Assembly (NCBI GenBank): GCA_015066175.1
Contig: SVOW01000010.1
Coordinates: 53,572-117,571 of the forward strand
Source of the DNA: Oscillospiraceae bacterium
GTDB taxonomy: Bacteria; Bacillota; Clostridia; Oscillospirales; Acutalibacteraceae
Length of the DNA: 64,000 nucleotides
Reading direction: 5' to 3'
The position numbers were made by a program, and so were the translations under genes. Within the stretch, counting starts at the first letter, position 1. The number at the start of each line of letters is the position of its first letter. The notes beneath the pieces were generated by a model that had not been told where the DNA came from, did not search any database, and saw nothing but the letters and a program-made list of their open reading frames with translations. This document shows, piece after piece, positions 8,666 to 15,215 of this stretch.

Positions 8666-8710
8666 TTGACAAATCCGAACAAATGTTCTATTATATAAGA
8701 ACAAATGTTC
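8666..8710 (+). promoter_or_regulatory. dinB promoter with two LexA (SOS) boxes
   Basis: TTGACA (8666-8671) and TATTAT (8689-8694) are 17 bases apart. Two identical palindromes GAACAAATGTTC occupy 8677-8688, inside the spacer, and 8699-8710, just past the -10. They match the Firmicutes LexA consensus CGAACnnnnGTTCG. LexA bound at either site would block RNA polymerase. Confidence 0.9.
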
Positions 8711-8727
8711 GTTTGGTGGTGAATTTT

Positions 8728-9966
8728 TTGTCTGAAAGAATAATTTTGCATTGCGATCTGAACAATTTTTTTGCATCTGTTGAATGTTTCCTTGACCCAT
8801 CTCTGAAAGATAAAAATGTTGCTGTATGCGGAAGTGTTGAAGAACGTCACGGAATTGTACTTGCAAAAAACGAGAGTGCAAAAAAATATGGTGTAAAGAC
8901 AGGTGAGGCAATCTGGGAAGCAAAACTGAAATGCCCTGACCTTGTATGTGTAAATCCGCATTATGATAAATATATCGAATTTTCAAAAAAGGTGCGAAGT
9001 ATATACGATGAATACACAGATATGGTTGAGCCCTTCGGCATTGATGAATGTTGGCTTGATATAACAGGAAGCACTTCTCTTTTTGGAGACAAAATGAAAA
9101 TCGCAGATGAATTGCGTAAGCGTGTAAAAAAAGAAGTGGGCATTACAATTTCCGTAGGAGTCAGCTTCAATAAAATCTTTGCAAAACTTGCAAGTGATAT
9201 AAAAAAGCCTGATGCCGTTACGTTAATTGAAAAAGAAGATATTCAGTCAAAAATCTGGAAAATGCCTTGCGGTGACCTTTTCGGAGTCGGCAGACAGACA
9301 CAAAAGCAATTCAAAGCTCTTGGTATAAAAACAATCGGTGATATTGCAAATGTACCTGAAAATGTTATGAAACGTGTTTTCGGAAAAAGCGGTGTAACAT
9401 TGAGAAACTATGCAAACGGAATAGATTTTTCACCTGTATTACGCGAAAGTGAAGTGCCTCCCGTTAAAAGTGTAAGCCGCGGAATTACCTGCAAAAGAGA
9501 CCTGCATTCCTATGAAGAAATATCGCCTGTGGTGATATCTCTGTGCGAAAAAATTTCACATTCTTTACGTAAACATGGTTTTTATGCCACGACTGTACGA
9601 GTGGCACTTAAAGACAATCAACTTGCAGTACGCGAATTCCAACAAAAAATAATAACGCCTGCAAGAGCTGCAGACGTTATTTACGAAAACGCTATGTATT
9701 TAATTAAAAACAATTATTTTTTCCCGCTTCCTGTAAGAGCAGTTACTGTGTTTGCATGCAATCTGGTGGGAGATAAAATATCTTACCAGCTTTCCTTTGA
9801 TGTTGATTATAACCGCTTGGAAAAACTTGAAAAATTAGATGCAAACGTGGATATGATACGGGAAAAATTCGGGTCTGACATTATTGTAAGAGCTTCTTCT
9901 CTTGACCTTTGCGAAAGCAAAAGAATAAGAGATAACTGCCCTTCTTTTAAGCCATTAAACTCCTGA
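8728..9966 (+). CDS. dinB: DNA polymerase IV (Y family)
   Basis: This 412-residue translesion polymerase copies past damaged bases. The palm shows the first catalytic Asp in LHCDLNNFFASVE and the acidic pair in GIDECWLDITGS. The finger segment SVGVSFNKIFAKLASDIKKP, the helix-hairpin-helix thumb (GVGRQTQKQFKALGIKTIGD) and the little-finger domain follow. The longest frame opens at 8617, but that start would precede the promoter. TTG 8728 with GGTGGT seven bases upstream fits the promoter and the usual family length. Twin LexA boxes place it in the SOS regulon. Its 3' end overlaps the converging dehydrogenase gene by 20 bases. Confidence 0.95.
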   Translation: MSERIILHCDLNNFFASVECFLDPSLKDKNVAVCGSVEERHGIVLAKNESAKKYGVKTGEAIWEAKLKCPDLVCVNPHYDKYIEFSKKVRSIYDEYTDMVEPFGIDECWLDITGSTSLFGDKMKIADELRKRVKKEVGITISVGVSFNKIFAKLASDIKKPDAVTLIEKEDIQSKIWKMPCGDLFGVGRQTQKQFKALGIKTIGDIANVPENVMKRVFGKSGVTLRNYANGIDFSPVLRESEVPPVKSVSRGITCKRDLHSYEEISPVVISLCEKISHSLRKHGFYATTVRVALKDNQLAVREFQQKIITPARAADVIYENAMYLIKNNYFFPLPVRAVTVFACNLVGDKISYQLSFDVDYNRLEKLEKLDANVDMIREKFGSDIIVRASSLDLCESKRIRDNCPSFKPLNS

Positions 9967-11155
9967 TAACCTTTTCGCAGTCTTCAGGTGACATAATTTT
10001 CGGCACAGGATAAAGAGGATTGCCTTCTTTAAGTGCACGTTCAACAATTGTGGGGATATCTTCTTCTTTGATCTGCTCGAATTTTTCAGGAATATCCATT
10101 CTTCTTTCCATCGCTTTAATTTCGGCAATGAAGGCTTCGGCTTTTTCCTTATCTGTTTTTAAGTTTTCACCTACACCTGCAAATGACGCAAGACGAGCAA
10201 GAGATTTGTGAGCTTTTTCGCCATAATATTCAAGCACATAGGGAAGAATCACTGCGTTTGCAAGGCCATGAGGCACACCGTAAAGTCCACCAAGCTGATG
10301 AGCAATACAATGCACATAACCAACATAAGCTCTTGTAAATGCAACGCCTGCACAGAAAGAACCGAGAAGCATATTATTTCTTGCCTCAAGATTTTTTCCG
10401 TCGTTATATGCTGTTTCAAGGTTTTCAAAAATAAGCTTTACTGCTTTTTCTGCGTTTCTTCTTGTGCCGGGAGTATTGCTTCCGCCTATGTAGGCTTCAA
10501 CAGCGTGTGTAAGGGCATCAAGACCTGTTGTAGATGTAATTTTCTGCGGAAGACCTGTTGTAAGCACAGGATCGAGAGCAGCATAAAGTGGACGGATTTT
10601 AGTTGAATTCATTGCAGATTTTTCGTGAGTTTCTGAATCTGTAATAACTGCAGCAATAGTAGTTTCAGAACCTGTGCCTGCCGTTGTGGGAACAGCAATA
10701 AGTAACGGAAGACGTTTTCTCACATGGAAAAGACCTCTCATTGAATTTATTGACCTTGTGGGGTTTGAAATTCTCGCACCTGCACCTTTGGCACAGTCCA
10801 TAGGTGAACCGCCACCAAATGCAATAATTGCTTCACACTTATTTTCAAAATAAAAATCTTTTGCGTTTTCAACATTTTCAATTGTAGGATTAGGCTGAAC
10901 ATCGCTGAAAACTGCCACTTTAATTTTATCTTCTTCAAGTTTTTTTACAAGACCATCAATGAGACCAAGATTTTTAAGTCCGTTATCTGTCACAAGCAGC
11001 ACACTTTTTATATTTTTGCTTTTAAGCACGTCTGAAATTTTAAGAACACTGTTTTCACCTTTAAGAAGTTCAGGTTCAGACCAATCAAGGAACAAACTTC
11101 CTATTCTCAGACAAAACTGAAAAACTCTGCAATACATTTTATTATTTCTGAACAA
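9947..11155 (-). CDS. Iron-containing alcohol dehydrogenase
   Basis: The product is about 402 residues and belongs to the group III (Fe-type) dehydrogenases that interconvert alcohols and aldehydes with NAD(P)H. GGGSPMDCAKG is the nucleotide-binding glycine motif, IAVPTTAGTGSE follows, and the metal-binding His residues lie in DALTHAVEAYIG and CIAHQLGGLYGVPHGLANA. I choose TTG 11155, which has GGAGGTG six bases upstream; the longer frame to 11194 has no such site. The segment after this start (RVFQFCLRIGSLFLDW) aligns with the family N-terminus. The physiological substrate is not visible; butanol, ethanol, propanediol or lactaldehyde chemistry are all possible. Confidence 0.9.
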   Translation of the reverse strand: MFRNNKMYCRVFQFCLRIGSLFLDWSEPELLKGENSVLKISDVLKSKNIKSVLLVTDNGLKNLGLIDGLVKKLEEDKIKVAVFSDVQPNPTIENVENAKDFYFENKCEAIIAFGGGSPMDCAKGAGARISNPTRSINSMRGLFHVRKRLPLLIAVPTTAGTGSETTIAAVITDSETHEKSAMNSTKIRPLYAALDPVLTTGLPQKITSTTGLDALTHAVEAYIGGSNTPGTRRNAEKAVKLIFENLETAYNDGKNLEARNNMLLGSFCAGVAFTRAYVGYVHCIAHQLGGLYGVPHGLANAVILPYVLEYYGEKAHKSLARLASFAGVGENLKTDKEKAEAFIAEIKAMERRMDIPEKFEQIKEEDIPTIVERALKEGNPLYPVPKIMSPEDCEKVIRSLMA

Positions 11156-11234
11156 AATAAACACCTCCGAAAATATGAATATATTATGACACAAATAGGA
11201 AAATTTTTCAAGAAAATATATTAAAAAATATTAA

Positions 11235-11263
11235 TTGAATATTTTTATTCTCTGTATTATAAT
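11235..11263 (+). promoter_or_regulatory. Promoter of the metallophosphoesterase gene
   Basis: TTGAAT (11235-11240) and TATAAT (11258-11263) are 17 bases apart, 21 bases before the start codon at 11284. Confidence 0.8.
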
Positions 11264-11283
11264 ACATATAAGGCGGTGATTGA

Positions 11284-12186
11284 ATGTCTAAAAAAATTAA
11301 GTTTTCACCAAAAGGGTTTTTAGATTTTTTCGGCAAAGCGATTTTCGATATTGCCAATAACCAGAACCATACCCTCGACCTGAACGGATATGTATACAAA
11401 TCTGAAAAAATCCCTGAGGAATTTGTAGGATTCAGAATTGTTCATCTTTCTGATATGCATAACTGTGTTTACGGCAACGAAGCGGATGAATTAATCAGAA
11501 TTGTAAAAAGAAATAAACCCAATATTATTGTAATTACAGGAGACTCTTTTGATTCAAGAAGGAGACAATATTTTGATTCCCTTGATATAATAAAAAAACT
11601 TGTTCTTATTGCACCTGTTTATTATGTCACGGGAAACCACGAAGAACTTTCTCCTGATCTGAAAGAGATATTCATTTCCGAAATTGAAAAGAACGGCGTT
11701 CATATTCTTGATAGCACCAGCGTGGAAATAAAACGGCGTAACGTCTCAATATATATAAACGGAATTGCCGATTTTACTTCTTTCACCATAGGATACGGTC
11801 TTCTTGAAAAAGCACTTGATAAAAACCTTGACTGCGATGAACTGAATCTTTTGAAAGACAGTTTCAAAGAAAAACTCAGAATTTTTTCTGAAACTAAAAA
11901 AGATGGTTTCAACATTCTTCTTTCACACCGTCCTGAAATGTTTGACGTTTATGCTGAAAACGGATATGACCTTGTTTTCTGCGGTCACGCTCACGGCGGT
12001 CAGTTCAGAATTCCGCCAATCGGTGCAATTTATTCTCCCGGACAAGGTTTTCTTCCAAAATACAGCGAAGGACCTCACACTAAAGAAAACACAACTATGA
12101 TTGTAAGCCGCGGACTTGGCAACAGCTCTTTCCCTTTAAGAATCAATAACCGTCCGCAGATACTTGTAACTGTGCTTAAAAAGTAA
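11284..12186 (+). CDS. YkuE-like metallophosphoesterase
   Basis: This 300-residue calcineurin-like phosphoesterase has all five metal-binding blocks: FRIVHLSDMH, VITGDSFDS, YYVTGNHE, NILLSHRPE and VFCGHAHGGQ. The GHAHGGQxRIPxxGxxYSPGQG ending is typical of the YkuE/YaeI group. In B. subtilis YkuE is an exported, wall-associated phosphoesterase. Here no clear signal peptide is seen, only an amphipathic N-terminus (KGFLDFFGKAIFDI). A possible lipid or wall phosphate substrate is inference. The ATG has GGCGGTGA upstream. A terminator begins four bases after the stop. Confidence 0.88.
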   Translation: MSKKIKFSPKGFLDFFGKAIFDIANNQNHTLDLNGYVYKSEKIPEEFVGFRIVHLSDMHNCVYGNEADELIRIVKRNKPNIIVITGDSFDSRRRQYFDSLDIIKKLVLIAPVYYVTGNHEELSPDLKEIFISEIEKNGVHILDSTSVEIKRRNVSIYINGIADFTSFTIGYGLLEKALDKNLDCDELNLLKDSFKEKLRIFSETKKDGFNILLSHRPEMFDVYAENGYDLVFCGHAHGGQFRIPPIGAIYSPGQGFLPKYSEGPHTKENTTMIVSRGLGNSSFPLRINNRPQILVTVLKK

Positions 12187-12190
12187 TATA

Positions 12191-12230
12191 AAACCTCTGT
12201 CATGAATAAAAATATGACGGAGGTTTTTTT
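12191..12230 (+). terminator. Terminator carrying the next gene's ribosome binding site
   Basis: AAACCTCTGTCAT pairs over 13 bp (one G-U) with ATGACGGAGGTTT, with a 10-nt loop, followed by a T run. The GGAGG in the 3' arm is correctly spaced (7 bases) for the ATG at 12231, so forming the stem would both terminate transcription and hide the ribosome site. Confidence 0.8.
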
Positions 12231-12737
12231 ATGAGAAAATTTTTTGCATTTTTTCTTTTAATTTCAATCTTTTTTCTTTCAGGTTGTGTTCAGAAAGATT
12301 TGATTGATATTTATGTTTTTGCTGACAGATTTTCCCGCTACAGTAAAAATTTTGAAATAGACACTGAAAAATTCATGGCGGAAGAAGAAACGGACAGCCT
12401 TTCTTTCCCAATTGTTTTTGACGATAAATTCCTGATTACGGTGCGTGTAAGTAAAGAAACATCATTGATTCAATCCGTTTCTGTCATTTACGCATATAGA
12501 AAAGAAAGAAAAATAAGTGATGAAGATTTTTCTTCATTGAAGGAAATCATCAAATGCTCTGTCAGGTCGTTTACAAATTTTGAAAATACAGATGATATTT
12601 TTGAAAACCTTTCCTTTGGTAAAAAGGGCTCTGTTTATGAAAACCATCACGAACATTTTAAAAAAGAGTTTTATGAATTTTCTCTTGTAACAAACGATAT
12701 CGGAATTTATTTTTCCGCCAAAACTGAAAGACGATAA
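12231..12737 (+). CDS. Lipoprotein of unknown function (168 aa)
   Basis: The N-terminus MRKFFAFFLLISIFF followed by LSGC is a clear type II signal peptide with the lipid-anchored Cys near residue 19. The mature part of about 150 residues is charged and mixed alpha/beta, with FDDKFLITVRVS and ISDEDFSSLKEIIKC, but no family is recognised. It lies directly behind the phosphoesterase and shares its terminator hairpin as leader, suggesting read-through expression with that gene. A terminator follows. Confidence 0.8.
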   Translation: MRKFFAFFLLISIFFLSGCVQKDLIDIYVFADRFSRYSKNFEIDTEKFMAEEETDSLSFPIVFDDKFLITVRVSKETSLIQSVSVIYAYRKERKISDEDFSSLKEIIKCSVRSFTNFENTDDIFENLSFGKKGSVYENHHEHFKKEFYEFSLVTNDIGIYFSAKTERR

Positions 12738-12771
12738 AAAAGTCGGTTGAGTTTCCTCAACCGACTTTAGT
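12738..12771. terminator. Bidirectional terminator between converging lipoprotein genes
   Basis: AAAGTCGGTTGAG pairs with CTCAACCGACTTT around a TTTC loop. The minus-strand product ends in a T run. Confidence 0.9.
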
Positions 12772-12790
12772 TGTTTTATTTAAGTTTATC

Positions 12791-13762
12791 TTACCAACCG
12801 AAAGCTGTATATTTAACTGTTGTTGTTGCGCTGAGAGTTGCAGATGAACCATAAACCTTTGAAATATCAGCACTTGCATCCCAAGAAATAACAAGTTCCT
12901 GAATCTGGAATGTTGTTGCATCAATTTTTGCTACAATCTTACCGTTTGTTGATTTTTCATACATTGTAAGTGAGGGAGCGATATCATCAAGAGCATCATA
13001 TGTAATGAGAGCTGTTTTGTGGTCGAAACCGCTTCTGTCTGTATCGCCTGCGCAGATACCTGATTTATCGATAGGAGATGCGTTTTTAGCGTTGTTGCCG
13101 CCTTCTGTCTGGCTTTCACCATCTTTGACGTCGATTGTAACTGTGATTATGTTGCCTGATTTTACAGCTTTAGCAGATGTGACATCAGCTGCTGCAAGTG
13201 AACTCTGTCTGAGGTAATCACCGCAACTGTCATCTGTTGTGTTTGTGCCTTTAGTAACTACTGCTTCAAATTTGTTTTCATCGCCGATACCGAGGAATTT
13301 GAAAACTTCGCCTTTGAAAGCTTCAAGCACTGGACCTGCGTCATAACCGCCGAGCACAGCTGATCTTGTTTTTGTATAACCGGGTTTTACGTTTACAACT
13401 TCTGCTGTTGCAATTCTGTAGAATTCAAGAACTTTATCCTGTGACCATGTTGAGGGATCAATTTCCTGTTTCTTTGTAGTTGTGTTGGGGTTGGGTTTTT
13501 CAGTAACTGTTTCTGTAACTGCTTCACCGTCTTCATTAGTAACAGCTTCGCCATCAGCATTTGTAACTTCTACAACCTGAGTTACAGGTTCTTCTGTTTC
13601 AGGGTCTGCAAAGAAATCATTTTTTGCATCTTCAAGTTCCTGCTCATCCATTACTGCCTGTGTTGTTGTAGTTGTTGTGGGGCCTTCTTCTTTCTTCTTG
13701 CCACATGCAACTAATGTGCATATTGTTGCAAGAGCCATAAGTAAAGCTATAATTTTTTTCAT
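12791..13762 (-). CDS. Cell-surface lipoprotein with Thr-rich linker (323 aa)
   Basis: ATG 13762 is preceded by AAGGAGA at proper spacing; a TTG two codons earlier is too close. The signal peptide KKIIALLMALATICTLVAC gives a lipidated Cys near residue 20. Next come a Thr-rich stretch (GPTTTTTTQ), an acidic region and a short internal repeat (VTNADGEAV, VTNEDGEAV) before a C-terminal domain of about 210 residues. That domain repeats the pattern of a beta-rich substrate-binding or adhesion module and contains DDSCGDYLRQSS. Similar lipoproteins with the VxNxDGEAVT linker are common in Ruminococcaceae. I cannot assign a function. Confidence 0.82.
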   Translation of the reverse strand: MKKIIALLMALATICTLVACGKKKEEGPTTTTTTQAVMDEQELEDAKNDFFADPETEEPVTQVVEVTNADGEAVTNEDGEAVTETVTEKPNPNTTTKKQEIDPSTWSQDKVLEFYRIATAEVVNVKPGYTKTRSAVLGGYDAGPVLEAFKGEVFKFLGIGDENKFEAVVTKGTNTTDDSCGDYLRQSSLAAADVTSAKAVKSGNIITVTIDVKDGESQTEGGNNAKNASPIDKSGICAGDTDRSGFDHKTALITYDALDDIAPSLTMYEKSTNGKIVAKIDATTFQIQELVISWDASADISKVYGSSATLSATTTVKYTAFGW

Positions 13763-13856
13763 AATCAATGTCTCCTTCTGGAAATTATTTCAGATAAAAA
13801 TACATTTACCCGCGTACCTATAATTTACTACAATTAATCATTTTTGTCAATACAAA

Positions 13857-14354
13857 TCAAATGTTTTCTTCTCTGAAATCAACAATTAATTCGTCTCTTG
13901 TGCTTTCAAGTTTGTGATACTTAACACCTGAAGCATCGAGCATTCTTCTTGATGCCCTTGTACCTACTGTATCGTGATATTTATCAGAAATATAAATAAC
14001 TTCCTTTATACCACTCTGGATAATTGCCTTTGCACATTCGTTACAAGGAAAAAGCGGCACATAAACCTTGCATCCTTCAAGGCTTGAACCTCTGTGGTTG
14101 AGAATTGCATTAAGCTCTGCATGGCACACATAAGGATATTTGGTGTTATACTCATCGCCCTCTCTGTCCCAGGGAAAATCATCATCACAACAACCTATAG
14201 GGAAACCATTATAGCCTACAGATACGATTTTGTTGTTTTTGTCAACAATACATGCACCCACCTGAGTGTTAGGGTCTTTGCTTCGCTGTGATGCAAGCAT
14301 CGCAACGCCCATGAAATATTCGTCCCATGATATATAGCCTTTGCGTTTATCCAT
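13857..14354 (-). CDS. comEB: dCMP deaminase (ComEB family)
   Basis: The 165-residue cytidine/deoxycytidylate deaminase has the zinc site HAELNAI plus PLFPCNECAKAIIQSG and GYNGFPIGCCDDDFPW, typical of dCMP deaminase. It converts dCMP to dUMP for thymidylate synthesis. I start at ATG 14354 because AAGGAGG lies six bases upstream; the longer frame to 14387 has no site. A promoter on the minus strand consists of TTGCAA (14420-14425) and TACAAT (14397-14402), 17 bases apart. The name ComEB reflects homology to the B. subtilis protein. Competence involvement is not implied. Confidence 0.9.
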   Translation of the reverse strand: MDKRKGYISWDEYFMGVAMLASQRSKDPNTQVGACIVDKNNKIVSVGYNGFPIGCCDDDFPWDREGDEYNTKYPYVCHAELNAILNHRGSSLEGCKVYVPLFPCNECAKAIIQSGIKEVIYISDKYHDTVGTRASRRMLDASGVKYHKLESTRDELIVDFREENI

Positions 14355-14396
14355 TCTGTTTCCTCCTTTATAATAATATATATTCACTTCTTTTGT

Positions 14397-14425
14397 ATTG
14401 TATCATTTTGTAAAGGTTTTTGCAA
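14397..14425 (-). promoter_or_regulatory. comEB promoter
   Basis: TTGCAA and TACAAT are 17 bases apart on the minus strand, about 43 bases upstream of the chosen start codon. Confidence 0.7.
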
Positions 14426-14448
14426 CATAAATAAAATAGCAAAATCAA

Positions 14449-14477
14449 TTGACAAGTTTTCAACTTTAATGTATAAT
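14449..14477 (+). promoter_or_regulatory. tRNA-Pro/tRNA-Val promoter
   Basis: A perfect TTGACA (14449-14454) and TATAAT (14472-14477) are 17 bases apart, 18 bases before tRNA-Pro. Confidence 0.92.
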
Positions 14478-14495
14478 ATACAAGCAATTGAAATT

Positions 14496-14571
14496 CGGGG
14501 TGTAGCGCAGTTGGTAGCGCGCCTGCTTTGGGAGCAGGATGTCGGGAGTTCGAGCCTCTTCACTCCGACCA
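14496..14571 (+). tRNA. tRNA-Pro (anticodon UGG)
   Basis: The acceptor stem CGGGGTG pairs with CACTCCG, and CCA is encoded. The anticodon stem CCTGC/GCAGG closes the loop TTTGGGA, giving anticodon TGG. The T arm has TTCGAGC. It is the first of a two-tRNA transcript. Confidence 0.95.
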
Positions 14572-14574
14572 TAT

Positions 14575-14650
14575 GGGAGCATAGCTCAGCTGGGAGAGCA
14601 TCTGCCTTACAAGCAGAGGGTCACAGGTTCGAGCCCTGTTGTTCCCACCA
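14575..14650 (+). tRNA. tRNA-Val (anticodon UAC)
   Basis: The acceptor stem GGGAGCA pairs with TGTTCCC, and CCA is encoded. The anticodon stem TCTGC/GCAGA closes the loop CTTACAA, giving TAC. The last 22 bases (14629-14650) recur twice downstream in a repeat array. The terminator stem begins within its final A. Confidence 0.95.
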
Positions 14651-14691
14651 AAGACAAGTGACGTACTTTTGTACTTTACTTGTCTTTTTTT
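14650..14691 (+). terminator. Terminator of the tRNA-Pro/Val transcript
   Basis: AAAGACAAGT pairs with ACTTGTCTTT, with an inner GTAC repeat, followed by a T run. Confidence 0.85.
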
Positions 14692-15110
14692 GTTGTCTGA
14701 AACTTAAACACAGGGCGAGAACCTGCATCGGCGAAGCCGATTACAATCGTTGCCGCGACGGCAAAGCGAAGCGTGCGCCGTCGAGCCCTGTTGTTCTCAC
14801 CAGTCGAGAGCCTCGACACGCAAGTCGCGTTGTTAAGGCTCTTATTTTTTATAGTTTTATTTCTCGCGTTCAGAATTTTGTGAAACCGCTAAACAAGTAT
14901 TGTACTTTTGTACTTTACTTGTCTTTTTTTGTTGTCTGAAACTTAAACACAGGGCGAGAACCTGCATCGGCGAAGCCGATTTCAATCGTTGCCGCGACGG
15001 CAAAGCGTAAGCGAGCGCCGTCGAGCCCTGTTGTTCCCACCAGTCGAGAGCCTCGACACGCAAGTCGCGTTGTTAAGGCTCTTTTTTTTGTAGTTTTTTT
15101 CTCGCGTTCC
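14663..15110 (+). repeat. 239-bp tandem repeat with tRNA-Val 3'-end copies
   Basis: The unit starting GTACTTTTG at 14663 recurs at 14902 (period 239 bp); the second copy runs to about 15110. Each unit is GC-rich compared with its surroundings and contains ATCGGC-GAA-GCCGAT, a GACGGC/GCGCCGTC hairpin, and an ACAGGGC/GCCCTGT pair. A copy of the last 22 bases of tRNA-Val follows (14781-14802 with one mismatch; 15021-15042 exact). Each ends in a terminator-like AGAGCC/GGCTCT stem plus T run. Short frames run through it, but I see no supported gene in 14651-15213. Confidence 0.85.
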
Positions 15111-15173
15111 GACTTTCATAAAAATTTGGCCATAATTAAACTGAAGCTTTTGGGCTTTTTTGCACATAAAAAC

Positions 15174-15215
15174 AAAACTGACTCCGTCAGAAAACGGAAT
15201 CAGTTTTTCTTTTTT
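15174..15215. terminator. Bidirectional terminator beyond GH92 gene
   Basis: AAAACTGACTCCGT pairs with ACGGAATCAGTTTT (one mismatch) around a 6-nt loop. T runs are available on both strands. It overlaps the end of the minus-strand GH92 gene. Confidence 0.85.

Noticed and set aside
8617..8727. Longer dinB reading frame starting at 8617
   Set aside because: The promoter and both LexA boxes lie inside this stretch and the added residues do not resemble Y-family N-termini; TTG 8728 has a proper ribosome site.
13857..14354. comEB as sign of a competence operon
   Set aside because: No comEA or comEC genes are adjacent; the enzyme is simply dCMP deaminase.
14781..15042. Additional tRNA genes in the repeat
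   Set aside because: Only the T-arm/acceptor 3' end is reproduced; there is no D arm or anticodon arm.
14692..15110. Protein frames in the tRNA-Val repeat region
   Set aside because: The frames differ between the two repeat copies, lack ribosome sites and run through hairpins and tRNA sequence.
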